From contig CM055897.1 of NCBI GenBank assembly GCA_029582155.1, forward strand, positions 3,765,001-3,829,000: 64,000 nt of DNA, in the 5' to 3' direction. The notes below the pieces were generated by a model that had not been told where the DNA came from, did no database searches, and worked only from the letters and a program-made list of their open reading frames with translations. The stretch comes from Panopea generosa. Its lineage: Eukaryota; Mollusca; Bivalvia; Adapedonta; Hiatellidae. Positions 28,141-40,085 of this stretch are shown here, in pieces (positions within the stretch are counted from its first letter, which is position 1; every line of letters begins with the position of its first letter). The position numbers were made by a program, and so were the translations under genes.

Positions 28141-29520
28141 CCAGTCAGTTTTACAAATCTTAACCTCCTTTACATAACAATGCTTTAGTGAAGATATAGG
28201 CAAAATTATTTCCATTTAAAAAAAAAATAAAATAAAATAATATATTGACATGTGTCCCTTAATTGAATATCGGGAGAAGGTCATTTTTAACCCTAGGGAC
28301 ACCATTTTAACAAATCAAACAGAGCTATAGTTGGTCAACATTTTGAAAATCTGTTGGGCTGTTCATGAGAAGAAGATTTTTTAAGTTTTGGACTATTTTT
28401 AGTAACGGCGGCCATCTTGAATTTCAGATCGAAAAAAAATCTTCTGTATAGTCTCCTATACAATAGAAACACCCATGTGAAGTTTCAGTTTAATTGGCCT
28501 AGTGGTTTCAGAGAAAGTGCTGCTGACAGACGACATATGACAGACGACGGACGACAGACAACGCGTCATTGCATAAGAACTTTTGGCCAGTAAAGCTAAA
28601 AACGAATTTAGTAATTCCCAATTTTTACCCTTTTGGGCCCCCTCCTGACCCCTTAAGACAGTGGAACCCAGTCATATTTACAAATCTGAACCTCCTTCAC
28701 GAAACAATTCTTCTGTGAAGATATAGGCAAAATCATTTCCATTTAAAAAAAAAAAAAAAAAAATATTATAATGACATGTGTCCCCTAACTGAACCCTCGG
28801 GGCGGGGTCATATTTAACCCTAGGGACACCATTTGAACAAATCTATCAAAACTATAGTTGGTCATCATTACTACATAAACATTTTGAAAATCTGTTGGGC
28901 TGTTCATGAGGAGAAGTTTTTGACTATTTTTAGTAACGGCGGCCATCATGAATTTCAGATCGAAAAAAAAATCTTTTGTATAGTCTCCTATGCAATAGAA
29001 ACACCCATGTGAAGTTTCAGTTTAATTGGCCTAGTAGTTTCAGAGAAAGTGCTGCTAACAGACGACAGCCGTCAGACGAAAGACAACGCGCCATCGCATA
29101 AGCACTTCTGGCCTTTGACCAGTAGATGCTAAAAATAAATTAATGCTTATTATGATGACACGTGTCCCCAAATTGAACCCTTGGGGCAAGGTCATTTTTA
29201 ACCTCAGAGACACCAATTGAACATATCTAACAGAATTACAGTTGGTTATCATTACTACATAAATATTTTTTAAATCTTTTGGGCAGTTCATAAGAAGATT
29301 TTTTTAAGTTTTTGATTTTTTTTGTAACAACGGCTATCTTGAATTTCAGATAAAAAAAAAAAGAAATCTTCTGTATAGTCTCCTATGCAATAGAAACATC
29401 CATGTGAAGTGTGAGTTTAATAAGCCCAGTGGTTTAAGAGAAAGTACTGCTAACGGATGACAGACGACGGAAAACGCATAAGCCCTTCTCGCCGTTGGCC
29501 AGTAGAGCTTAAAATGAACA
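27560..29520 (+). repeat. ~350-bp dispersed repeat R5, four copies in a row
   Basis: Copies at about 27560-27900, 28250-28600, 28770-29135 and 29150-29515. Shared order: CATGTGTCCCCTAATTGAAC, CCCTAGGGACACCATTTGAA, TTCATGAGAAGAAGATTTTT, ACGGCGGCCATCTTGAATTT, TATAGTCTCCTATGCAATAG, TTAATTGGCCTAGTGGTTTC, then a CAGACGACAGACGACGG tail and AACGCGCCATCGCATAAGC. Another copy lies in the last intron-like region at 60838-61200. The small minus-strand frame at 29055-29291 is inside the repeat and is not a gene. Confidence 0.85.
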
Positions 29521-29569
29521 AGTTGAAAAACAAATTATAATTAACCAAATTCATTTTTACAATTTGGAT

Positions 29570-29665
29570 ACATAAAAAGGTGTAACAATGGTTGGTGACT
29601 GGTACCAGTTCTACCAAACCACTTGTTTTACTCCAGATATATCTAAATGTGTAAAATGAAATGAT
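29570..29665 (+). repeat. Dispersed repeat R3, copy 2
   Basis: Close match to 26150-26250: GGTGTAACAATGGTTGGTGA, CTGGTACCAGTTCTACC, then ATATCTAAATGTGTAAAATG. It directly precedes the 133-bp array. Confidence 0.75.
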
Positions 29666-29667
29666 AA

Positions 29668-30345
29668 TGTTTACAGAAAAATGGCTTTGTGGGATTGTCC
29701 CAAGCCTACAAATGTAGCCATGGACTTACATATAAATCTATGTAGAGGTTTGTAGGTTGTCAGACAGACAACAAATAAGGTATGCTATGTAAGAAGGGAT
29801 TGTTGTACAGAAGTATGGCTTTGTGGGAATGTTCCAAGCCTACAAGTGTAGCCATTGACTTACATAAATCTATGTAGAGGTTTGTATGTTGTCAGACAGA
29901 CAAGAATTAAGGCATACTATGTAAAAATGGACTGTTGCACAGAAAACTGGCTTTGTGGGATTGTCCCAAGCCTACAAATGTAGCCATGGACTTACATATA
30001 AATCTATGTAGAGGTTTGTATGTTGTCTGACAGACAAGAAACAAGGCATACTATGTAAGAAGGGATTGTTGTACAGAAAACTGGCTTTGTGGGCTTGTCC
30101 TAAGCCTACAATTGTTGCCATGGACTTACATAAATCTATGTCAAGGTTTGTATGTTTTCAGACAGACAATAATTAAGGCATACAATGTGAAAATGGATTA
30201 TTGCACAGAAAACTGACTTTGTGGGATTGTTCTAAGCCTACACATGTAGCCATGGACTTACATATAAATATATATATAGGTTTGTATGTTGTCAGACAGA
30301 CAAGAAATAAGGCATACTATGAAAGAAGGGATTGTTGTTGCTGTT
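29668..30345 (+). repeat. ~133-bp array with alternating A-B-A-B-A units
   Basis: Five units beginning at the GGCTTTGTGGG landmark: 29682, 29816, 29948, 30082 and 30214, spaced 134, 132, 134, 132. Odd units carry ACTTACATATAAAT and AAGAAGGGATTGTTG. Even units carry ACTTACATAAATC, AATTAAGGCATAC and AAAATGGA-TTGC. This is a dimeric higher-order repeat of ~266 bp. The last unit abuts R1 copy 2 through TTGTTGCTGTTTCAG. Confidence 0.85.
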
Positions 30346-31010
30346 TCAGGCTTCTGGTCAACACCAGTATAGCTACCTGATAAATCTGCACAACCAGGAG
30401 TTCATTCTGCAAGGTGGTGACCCGAACTGGCTATGTGGGATAGACCATATTATTTATGTTATGTATATTATTGTAAAAGAAATATATAACATCACAAGAC
30501 ATTTTGTTGCATCACTAGTTAGGTACTGTCTAGGTATGACAAATGTCGTGGAGTTGTGCATATCTAGGTCAGTATGAAAAAAATCCTCCGAGAACCCCTG
30601 TTCCTGGCATAGATTATTTTGTTCTTCAGACAAGGGAAAAAATGAAAAAGTCACAAACAACAAAACTGCACGGCTAAAACACCAGTGTCGTAGTTGCAGA
30701 TGAGTGATGACCAAACATGAGACAGCTTCCCAAACCAAGAGAACTGGAAAAGTACTAGTACTTTCACTTACTAGATGAATTTTCTATGGACAGGCATTGG
30801 TATACCAGACACTAACTATTGACTACGAAGATGGCAACAATGCTAAACATACCACAGGACCATTGGACATTATCAGTGAATCAAAAGATGTAAGCATTGA
30901 ATGTGTAAATGTTACAGTTACTCAAAGTAGTTTCTGGACCAAGTAAGACTCAAACCTATGATTTCAGTATTTATAGGTAAGTGATCTTGATATGGCGCCT
31001 CGAGACCACA
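30335..31010 (+). repeat. Dispersed repeat R1, copy 2
   Basis: Begins after TTGCTGTTTCAG with a frame reading ASGQHQYSYLINLHNQEFIL, homologous at the DNA level to 20430 and 33975. It continues through CATATCTAGGTCAGTATGAA (30560) and ends with TTATAGGTAAGTGATCTTGA and GGCGCCTCGAGACCAC (~30990). The open frame at 30332-30577 (81 codons) is the longest form of this segment in the window. Its paralogues are interrupted and I do not recognise the protein. Confidence 0.65.
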
Positions 31011-31129
31011 AAATACCTCAAATGTGTGTTACCAGTACCATTTAGCGGTTTTATCAATCACTTATGTTGTTTCTGGGTAATAAACTTGAAACCATAATTT
31101 TCAGGTTAAAGTTTTTATTATCAGGTAAG

Positions 31130-31745
31130 ATATCTATGCAACCACTCATTGAATATGAATGAAACTTCGCGTGTGTGTTCACCATCATCGAGGTTGCATT
31201 TTGGGAGTTATGGCCCTTTTCGACATAATTTTTCATCTGTAGACACCCAGGTTAAACTTTTGCGTTTAGCTGCATTTAAGTTTTGGTGTTTGCCTATAAT
31301 CTCAATCTTTGCATGGCTGGTGAGTTTTATACCATCGGCAAGCTTTGTTGTCTTCTGACAACTCTTGATTTACAGATGAATGATATTGGAATTTAAAATA
31401 CTTCCTTTTCAATTAACAGTTTGATCAGTAAGGTTGTAATGGGAATATTTATCTATATAGGGTTAAGACGAACCCCCAAAGAGTGGTTATATTGTAAAAT
31501 TTCAACAAGAGTTGTCAGAAGACAACAAAGCTCGCCGATGGCATAAAACTCACCAACCATGCAAAGATTGAGATTAAGGGCAAACACCAAAACTAAATGC
31601 AAAAGTTTAACCTTGGTGTCTACATACGAAAGTTTAAGTCGAAAAGGGCAATATACAACCCCCGAGTAATGGTTCTTGTCTCTGTGTTTTTTATCTATTA
31701 TGGTGAACACACATGCGAAGTTTCATTTATATCCAATGAGTGGTT
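31130..31745. repeat. Inverted repeat, ~235-bp arms, ~135-bp spacer
   Basis: Left arm 31130-31365 and right arm 31502-31745 are reverse complements with moderate divergence: GGCAAGCTTTGTTGTCTTCT on the left pairs with AGAAGACAACAAAGCTCGCC on the right, and CATTGAATATGAATGAAACT pairs with AGTTTCATTTATATCCAATG. Both arms are units of R6, so this is a head-to-head junction within that family. Confidence 0.8.
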
Positions 31746-32680
31746 GCATAGATAGCTTAAACTTAAACGCAACTAAATGCAAAAGTTTAACCGGGGTGTC
31801 TACATACGAAAAAATTAGTCCAAAAGGGCCATAACTGCAACCAAGAGTTATGGTTCTTGTCTCTGTGTGTTTCAATGATGATGGTGAACACACATGCGAA
31901 GTTTCATTCATATCCAATGACAGGTTGCATAGATATCTTATGTGATAACAACTTTAACCTGAAAAATTAAGTTAAAAAAGGCCATAACTGTGCTAAAATG
32001 CAACCCAGATTTATGTTTTTTGTCTCTGTGTGTTTCAATGATAATGGTGAACACACATGCAAAGTTTCATTCATATCCAATGAGTGGTTGCATAGATATC
32101 TTACTTGAAAAAAAAAACTTTGTTGTTCTTGTCTGTGTGAGTTCCATTGATGATGGTGAACACACATTTGAAGGTTCATTCACATCCAATGAGTGGTTGC
32201 AAAGATATCTTTAACTTAAACGCAACAAACCTCAAAATTTAACCTGTGTGTCTTAGTTCAAAAAGGGCCATAACTGTGCCAAAAAGCAATCCAGAGTTAT
32301 GGTTCTTGTCTCTGTGTGTTCCATTGATGATGGTGAACACACACATGCGTGAAGTCTCATTCACATCCAATAAGTGGTTGCATAGATATCTTAAACTTAA
32401 ACGCAACTTAATGCAGGTTTAACCTGGGTGTCTAAGTCCAAAAAAGGGCCATAACTGTGCCAAAATACAATCCAGAGTTATGGTTCTTATCTCTATGTGT
32501 TCCATTGAAGATGGTTAACACACATGCAAAGTTTCATTGACATCCAATGAGTGGTTGCATAGATAACTGAAACTTAGAACGCAAAAGTTTAACCTGGGTG
32601 TCTACAGACGACGCCGATGACGCCGTGGTCATGACAATAGCTCTCCTTGGACTTTGTCCCGGCGAGCTAAAACGTACTAT
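31500..32680 (+). repeat. ~190-bp tandem repeat R6 with 'gctaaaac' end
   Basis: About six imperfect units with GTTCTTGTCTCTGTGTGTTC, GATGATGGTGAACACACATG, TCATATCCAATGAGTGGTTG and CAAAAGTTTAACCTGGGTGT. The final unit runs into GACGACGCCGATGACGCCGT and TTTGTCCCGGCGAGCTAAAA at 32600-32675, the usual 3' end of such elements. The several 60-85-codon frames here on both strands are repeat shadows. Confidence 0.85.
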
Positions 32681-32807
32681 GGTCGCAATAAGCAATTAGA
32701 GTGTCCTTAGGGGCCCTCTTTGGGCCTTTTGTGACACATTGATTTACATTCACTGTCTACTTTGAGGGCTTTTGTCATTTAAATTAGTTATTTCTTATTT
32801 GTTATAG

Positions 32808-32859
32808 AGACCAGTCAGTCAGCAGAAGACCTCATGTGGAATTCAATCCGAGTTAAAAG
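32808..32859 (+). other. Candidate isolated exon
   Basis: Flanked by a strong acceptor (TTATTTCTTATTTGTTATAG) and donor (AAAAG then GTATGT). Two frames are open across the 52 bases, reading TSQSAEDLMWNSIRVK or RPVSQQKTSCGIQSELK. No partner exon with matching phase was found nearby, so the call rests on splice signals alone. Confidence 0.3.
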
Positions 32860-33087
32860 GTATGTAACAAAATTATGACTTTTCTTCAATAATTACATTT
32901 GCTTGTTCCTTAGGAACAAAATGGATTCTTTGATGGTTTTAATATTTAAAGTATGTTCAATGTAAAATGGTGATAAAAACCGTTTTAGAAATGTGATTTT
33001 GAGAGCAAAGTTTAATGTTTTCTCTAAAGGGTTTTCATGTGTGGTTCTTTTGTTGAAGAATAATGTTTCCAGTGCTAAACCCATTTT

Positions 33088-33160
33088 TAGCTCGACTAAT
33101 CAGAGAATAAAGAGAGCTATATAACTCACCTAGGCGTCGGCTCCACACCTTAGTGCAAAG
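33088..33160 (+). repeat. Fragment of dispersed repeat R7
   Basis: TAGCTCGACTAATCAGAGAA, GAGAGCTATATAACTCACC and AGGCGTCGGCTCCACACC, the style of the 5' part of a common molluscan dispersed repeat (from memory). Only the first ~75 bp is recognisable. Confidence 0.45.
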
Positions 33161-33359
33161 ATTTTCACAAAATTGCAAAGTTGATTTTAACTGACATTAT
33201 TTTTGTAATGATAATATGTTAATTCCATAGTAATCTTAGACCAATTAAGAGAAATTACAACAATTTAAGTAATTTAGATGGTTACAGTGTTAGTAAATCT
33301 ACTGATATTTTCTACTATTATGAGACTAGTAAAAAAGTTAGAATAAAATCAGAGAAAGA

Positions 33360-34480
33360 TCAACGGAACAAGTGGCCCAAAGTTTGGGATTCTAAGGAAG
33401 GCTCACTTTGTTTATTTGAATAAAAAAAAGAAGGATAACAAAGGAGGAAAGAACCAATACAAAAGGTTATAAGACAGAATGATATTGAATATGTAATTGT
33501 CCAAAAAGACACAATTCTTTACCGAATTACACCGATAATTATAATGCTGGGCCTATGAGTTTCTTGATTAAAATTAACCCTCCACTTACAGTGTCAAAAA
33601 GTATATTTCTTTATAACAAGAAATACAGTAAAAATTACAGATTCCCACAATGGTGGAAGTCTGAATCTGCATATGACAGAATCATCGCTTGTTTGTTCAG
33701 CACCATTTACTATGTACTTGAAGAAAGGATGTCTGGCTAATGCAGTATCCCTATGACAGGGCATTCGAACACTGGTGAAACAAGTCCAGGAACTCAATAT
33801 ATATTTTATGATGAAAAGATATAATTCTATTTAATCAAATATACACACATCCTAGCTAAATCATAAAATTCACTTGATACACTGATCGCCAAATGGGTGT
33901 TTAAATAGTTGTCCGCCCAAGAACAACATCATTCCTTAAGTGATAAGTATTGTGTTGTTGTTTCTGACTGCAGGTAAACACCAATGTAGCTTCCTATTTG
34001 ATCAATAAACCAGGAGTTCATTCTACAAGGGAAAGACTGGTTGTGTGGGATTGAACATAATATTTAAGCCATAAATAAATAACGCATCACTGGTCAGATA
34101 CCGTCTGTTATGACCTATGTTGCGGAGTTGTGCATATCCAGGTCAAAATGAAAGAAATCCTCCCAGTACCCATTTTCCTGATTTATTATGCTCTTAAAAC
34201 AATGGATAGAATGAAAAAGTTACCAACAACAAAACTATGCTACTAAAGTACCAGTGGTGAGTGGGCATATACGAGTGATGGCCAAACTTGAAACATCTGT
34301 ATAATAGAGAAAAAAGTATTTGTTTCACATAACCATTTGACTTTGTAAAAGAATGTGTAAGTGTTACAGTTAAATATTTGGACTGAGCAAGACTTGAATT
34401 TCAGTGATTATAGGTAAGTGATATTGATACGGCGCCATGAGACCACGAAAGATCTCCAATGTTAGTAGCAGTTATGGTTG
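33360..34480 (+). repeat. Dispersed repeat R1, copy 3, with protein-like start
   Basis: The fullest R1 copy. It holds a block shared with 44690-44800 (GGATTCTAAGGAAGGCTCAC at 33390, then a lysine-rich stretch), a 61-codon frame (33555-33740) containing RFPQWWKSESAYDRIIACLF, the TATGACAGGGCATTCGAAC block (33750), ACTGCAGGTAAACACCAATG (33970), CATATCCAGGTCAAAATGAA (34133) and the end block TTATAGGTAAGTGATATTGA with GGCGCCATGAGACCAC (34410-34445). Protein-like pieces are in several frames, so the copy is decayed. Confidence 0.65.
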
Positions 34481-34985
34481 ATGAAGTTACAAAATTCAAC
34501 TACTCATATGGGTGTACTACACGGATATGATCATGAAAAAAATCAGATGTAATGCCCACAATACATAGTATTCTTTTAAGTATGTTTTTACCAAGAAATT
34601 TCAATTGTAAATGAATCAAAACAAACAAATCTTATATAAATTGAGCCACTATACATAGCAAAAACGTGACAACATAAAAAACTCGACACATTTTACATGA
34701 AAACATTACGATAATCACGTATATAATTTATGTCATATGGTACAATGTATGTGTTGTACTGATGTGCCAATTAGGCAGGTAGAAGACATGACAATGTGCA
34801 AAACTCGACAAATATTTATTTGTCGTGTCTGCTCCGCCAACAGAAATCCTTTTTCTTGATAGTGTGGTAAGACGGGCCAATAATTTTTTTTTCTCCACCG
34901 ACATGATATCTTATAAATAAATATGAAATACATTAAGTTTTTCACAGAATTGGTATTGTTTTCTTAACTCAAGATTTCATAATAG

Positions 34986-35225
34986 CGTGTTTTCGACCCA
35001 CAACAGAACATTGCTGAAAACAGCCACCATAACATACAAGGTGTCAACATAGCTGGAAACAATACAGCACATCTTATCCCAGAAAATGCAAGAAACACCA
35101 GATTCATGCACTGGTGGGAATCTGCACCAGGTCATGTTCACCCAGCTTCATTCTCATGGTTCTTAGACACGCTGTCTGATGATGCCAGTGTCACTGCGAG
35201 TTCTACGTGTTTCAGTGATTTGTAA
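34986..35225 (+). pseudogene. Open frame of the 'WWES' protein family (unrecognised)
   Basis: An 80-codon frame without an initiating Met. It reads SHHNIQGVNIAGNNTAHLIP near its start, RFMHWWESAPGHVHPASFSW in the middle, and FLDTLSDDASV before its stop. The paralogue at 54431-54859 has SHHNLQGVNIAGNNAALLYH and MYWWESAPSHVYV in the same register. Shorter relatives at 33640, 43110 and 53095 keep the WW(E/K) core. Conservation at protein level across copies suggests descent from a coding exon. I cannot name the family; it could be a host gene family or part of an unidentified mobile element. Confidence 0.45.
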
Positions 35226-35484
35226 AATAGTAAAGTAGACATAGATGATAAAGTGTGATAAAACGATTACATTCATAGTGTCTACAAAGACAAAATATTA
35301 TACTTCTTTATCACAGGACATACAGGAGCATTACATCTGGATCTGCATCTGACAGAATCATCACTTGATTGTTCAGAACTTGGAGGGAGAATGTCTCACT
35401 ACAGCAGTGCCATTTGACAGGGCATTCAAACGCCTGTGATATAAATCCAAGAAATATCAAGATATTCACGACAAGGATGAAGCC

Positions 35485-35676
35485 ATGAGAAAATTAATAG
35501 CACATTCTAACACTAACAATGTACAAGTTTGTTATGGTAAGAAAGGAACTGCCAATTGTACTATTACGTTGAGCTCAGGTGAGCTAAAAATAGCGGCCAA
35601 ATTATGGAAGGAAAATGCTGACCAGTCAGAAAACGCTGACAAAGTCAATAATATTCTTAGCCATATGCTAGTATGA
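35485..35676 (+). pseudogene. Small open frame in segment C (unrecognised)
   Basis: A 63-codon frame with protein-like composition, including NVQVCYGKKGTANCTITLSS and KLWKENADQSENADKVNNIL. It follows a segment homologous to YPFDRVLKHW of R1. The paralogue near 55160-55270 is less open. It is probably the tail of the same decayed coding unit as the preceding entry. Confidence 0.35.
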
Positions 35677-35699
35677 TGCACATCTATGGGTCTCTAAAT

Positions 35700-36145
35700 A
35701 TATAAATCTATATATACTTGTGGTGGAAATGGTCCCCAATTCTTACTTGACGATCAGCCATACATTCAAGAAGATTTGACCGGTTAATGATATTGAACAC
35801 AATGAACATATATAAAACATTGGTACATGACGAAGTACAAATCATATTCAAGTTAAATTTCTTTTTTATGAGAGAATATGTATACATTCCAATGAATACA
35901 AAATCATTTTCTAATGAATGCTTGTATAAAAATTATTATATTTGATATTTATTTCATAGAATCGAGTGTCGATCCGGCTAACGAGGAGTACACTAGAAAG
36001 AAAGGCAACAGAAAACATGCTTGTTTTCACATTAAAAGATAGTCCAAAGCATTTACTATTAAACCACTGGAGACACGGGGTATTGAGTTTTGAGTAAATA
36101 TCCTCACAATCAGAGGATGGTTAAGCTGAAGTGATATCGGCTAAG
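35700..36145. other. Unassigned sequence
   Basis: AT-rich linker between segment C and segment A. There is no recognisable repeat landmark and no supported coding region. Confidence 0.5.
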
Positions 36146-37358
36146 AACAAAAAAGTATTTGTGGCAGAAGCTGGCATAAATACTAAACAGGATACATGAC
36201 AGGATCGTCTTTGTCATTGGACTGGAGATACAGTTGATCCCTTGAAGATGTTATCAGACAGTTTCAACAGTATGATGATATCATCAAACAATTTCGTAAT
36301 AATGGTTGGGAATATTCTTATAAATAACACATTACTTATATTTAATTCGGATTTACCAATGAAAGAGTTGTACACAACCGAGAAGGGCCATATTACGGAC
36401 TCGATTTGTTTAAATCAACAAGTTTGCTGAGAGTTTAGAAATGAACAACGTTTATGTAGAAAATTTATTCACTCTTTCAATTAAAATTAAAAAAATAAAA
36501 GAACAGGGAGGCAGACAAAATTACAAAGATCACATGAATTGTTGATTGGGTTGAACTAATAAAGAAGTTTTGATACAGTACCATAGCACTTCACAGTGTA
36601 AACTGGACCACCAAAAGTAGTTGTATAATAACACACCTCCTAGTAAATATGTCAACAATGGAGTTATTCATAGTAATTGTAAACAAATAAACCAATGCTG
36701 AAAGAAATGGGATTCCAAGGAAGAATCACGAAGAATCGATTCAAACTAGCAATATACTCTCTTTAAATTGATATGGTTTTAAATATTATTTTATGAAATG
36801 TATCTATTTTATTAATCTATTTTGTTTTATTTAATAATTTGAAATTCATTTATTTATTTATTTACATATTATTTATTTATATATTTGGGATTCAAGATTT
36901 TTTTTCTGGGAACCAGCCTGGAGATTTTGTTTGGAGAAGCATTTTCAGTTGAAAAGTTTCACCACTTTACCCCCTCATACCATATGGTTACCTGATGCAC
37001 GTGTACTGGGAACTAAATCTATATTTTTTTGGAAGGAAACGGGCATCAATTCTAATTTGATAATTGACCATTATATATATTTAAAAAGATATTACTTTTT
37101 TATCTTAAGCGCACTGAACATATAACTCTTTTAAAGAATGCGTGCGTGGTGTAGGGTGAATAATTAAAGTCTGATAACAAGTATCATAAACTACCATCCA
37201 GAAATATCAATACTAGCCAACTGTTGAGGAAGAACGAAGTGATTCCATTACCCATCAACAGCCAAGATATTATACTATTTCATTAGCTATGTTTATTTCA
37301 TTTTATTTATTCAAATATTTGATAATAATAAATAAAATATCATTTGATAACTTAAATA

Positions 37359-38290
37359 ACGTAACCATTCATCCAGTTTTCTGTTGAAGATTTACAGAGT
37401 CCTGCTCTACAGTATCTTAGTCAAGGTTGAAATGCCAATTATACCAGTCACAGAACTATTGCTGAGTTTATCGCAGTTATGGTCTAAGACATAGAGGAGA
37501 CAATGATGACCAGCAAGGTAAATGCCAGTCCAGCTTTTCAATCATGACAAATGAAGCCACAGATGTTAGTAATAGAACACACCTCGCTTATGTTGTTAAG
37601 TATGTTGACCAGGAAGATGATTCCATCAACATATACTTTGTGAAAGATGTGGAAATCGGCAACGGAAGAGCTGAGACCATCTTCAATGAAACAATGAAGG
37701 TGATAAAGACCAACTTGACCCCACACAGATTTGCTGCCTTTTGAAGTGATGGTTGCAGTGTCATGATTGGTAAGGAATCTGGTGTTTCAACATGACTGAA
37801 GGAAGTAAAACCAGATCTGCTGACGATCCACTGTCAGAACCACAGATTAGCTCTAGCAGCAACAGCCAGTTTTGAAAACATTCCATTATTCAAAGAAGCA
37901 GATGAAACATTAAACAGCATTTTCAAGTACTACAAAGGTTCAAAAAATATATTATCAATAATGCATGATATACCTGTACTCTTGAATCTGAATGACTATA
38001 CATTTACAAAAGGTTAATACACAATTTTGCTCAACAAACACTTTTCTAGGAAATAGTAACTGGTACTTTTTATTTGAAAATATTATTAATATTATTAATA
38101 CATGATATTGAAGTAGCCCTATTGAAGATGATTCATACGTTTACCAAAACATACATGTATCATACATGTTATTAGTGCTGAAAATGGTGCTCAACACAAC
38201 ACGCAATAAAGTAATGATCTTTTTTTCTATTCGTTTGTACGCGCCAAAAAATGCCCTTTTTCAATCCTGGGGGAAACACAATGTAACGTG
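37359..38290 (+). mobile_element. hAT-type DNA transposon fragment inserted in segment A
   Basis: Segment B lacks this ~930 bp (compare 50225-50240). On the plus strand from ~37437 the sequence reads YTSHRTIAEFIAVM. After a one-base frame change near 37535 it reads FSIMTNEATDVSNRTHLAYV. It continues with VKYVDQEDDSINIYF, then, past an in-frame TGA at 37742, SDGCSVMIGKESGVST and, past another TGA, LKEVKPDLLTIHCQNHRLAL. The order (D)EATD, SDG-SVM-GK-SGV, then CxNHRLAL fits the RNase-H-like core of hAT transposases of the ZNF862/C17orf113-like group. The C-terminal dimerisation part is missing. Clear 8-bp target duplications and CAG-type termini were not found, so it is a fragment. Confidence 0.75.
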
Positions 38291-38639
38291 TATAATAAGC
38301 TGAATATAGAGTCTTGGGATCGAAAGTGCATCACTGATAAGCCATATATTGAAGAAGATTTGGCCTATCTTTTTTATCTTGAACGTAATTACACTGAACA
38401 TAATTACATTTCATATTTTTCAACTAATTAGTGGTGGAGAGGGTTGAAGACCAGGGTTTATTAAGTAAAATAAGTATTAACAAGAAATGTCACTGGTAAG
38501 TGTCGCATGCCCCCCAAATGGTCTGTGAAAATAACAATAAAATTTATGTTATAATAGGTAGCAATATATCAATGAATATCAAGAGTAATGTATTGACGTG
38601 TTGGACTAGATATGCAATTTCATGTTTTTATTAACATTA

Positions 38640-40085
38640 AGGCATGGCCTTGACCTTTGTGTAACCTTGACCTCTGATGTAACGGTCTGGGTATTTCTAC
38701 AGGTAAATGCAGGTGACATACCATCATGACATGCTGATCACTTGTCAGATTTTTTAAAATCCCTCCATGTAAGACAAAGTTACAGAGCAGATATGAAATA
38801 TCAAACAAATTGAAAGTGGGACCATAAGGTAAGGTTATGGGTCTTAACGTGACACATCTTCATGTAATGTTGATCAATTGATACATTAAGCCAAGTGTTT
38901 TCCATGTATGATAAAGTTACAGGATAGATTTGAAATCTCGAACAGGCTCAAAGTGTTGTCATATAAACTTAAAGTGTGACTTTGACCTTTGAGGTATGGG
39001 TCTAGGTTTTACATGTGATCAATTGAACCAAGTTAAAGACAAAATTACATACCAGACATGCAATATGGAATAAACTGCAAGTGTGACCTTGACCTTTGAG
39101 GAAAGGTTCTGGGTCTTGCATGCAACACTTAATTATGTCATGTTGATTAATTGAGCCAAGTGTTTTTGAAAGTTATCCATAGGTGACAAAGTTACAGACC
39201 AGACACAAAATCTCAAACAAACCGAAAGTATTGTCCAAGTTAAATTGTGACGTTGACCTTTCAAGTGGGAGTCTGAGTGTTACGTGCGACACGTTATGTT
39301 ATATTGATCATTTGTACCAAGTATTTATAAAATCCATCTATGCCTGACAAAATTACAGGCTGGACACGAAATCTCGCAAAGATTAAAAGTGTTGTCAAAA
39401 AAGTGTGACCTTTGAGGTACGGGTTTGGGTTTTACTCGCGATACGTCATGTTATATTGATCATTCGTAGGAAGTATTTATAAAATACATTTATGCATGAC
39501 AAAGTTACAGACCGGACACGAAATCTAACACAGACCGGACACGAAATCTAACACAGATTCAAAGTGTTGTCAAACAAACTTAATGCGTTACCTTGACCTT
39601 TGAGATACGGGTGTGATCATACTCGTGACACGTCGTCATGTTATATTGATCACTTGTAGCAAGTATTTATAAAATCCATCTTTGCATGACAAAGTAACAG
39701 ACCGGACTCAAAATCTAACACAGGCTCAAAATGTTGTCAAACAAACTTGAAGTGTGACCTTGACATTTCAGGTAAGGGTGTTCGTCTAACTCATGACACG
39801 TCGTCATGTTATGTTGATCATTTGTAGCAAGTATCTATAAAATCCATCTTTGCATGACCGGACACGAAATCTCACACAGACTCAGTGTTGTCAAACAAAC
39901 TCAAAGTGAGACTCAAAGTGTTGTCAATCAAACTTAAAGTGTGACCTTGACCTTTGAGGTACTGATGTGGGTCTAACTCGCGACATGTTGTCATGTTATG
40001 TTGATCATTTGTAGCAAATATTTTTAAAATCCATGAATGCATGACAAAGTTACAGACCAGACACGAAATCTCACACAGACTCAAA
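38640..40085 (+). repeat. ~165-bp tandem array with TGACCTTGACCTTTGA motif (A copy)
   Basis: About eight units, each with TGTGACCTTGACCTTTGAGG or a variant (38647, 38986, 39087, 39249, 39405, 39588, 39757, 39941), then CGTCATGTTATGTTGATCAT, GCAAGTATTTATAAAATCCA and GACAAAGTTACAGACCGGAC. Segment B has about three units (50600-51085). Read on the minus strand the motif is TCAAAGGTCAAGGTCA, two nuclear-receptor half-sites in tandem. Regulatory meaning is untested. Confidence 0.85.

Larger units (their letters stand above)
34735..35680 (+). repeat. Paralogous segment C, copy 1
   Basis: Aligns by eye with 54420-55290 over its length (GACATGACAATGTGCAAAAC at 34787 against 54479; CAAGGTGTCAACATAGCTGG at 35037 against 54731; GGATCTGCATCTGACAGAAT at 35339 against 55002). 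It lies upstream of segment A, whereas the partner lies downstream of segment B. It contains two open frames described separately. Confidence 0.8.
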
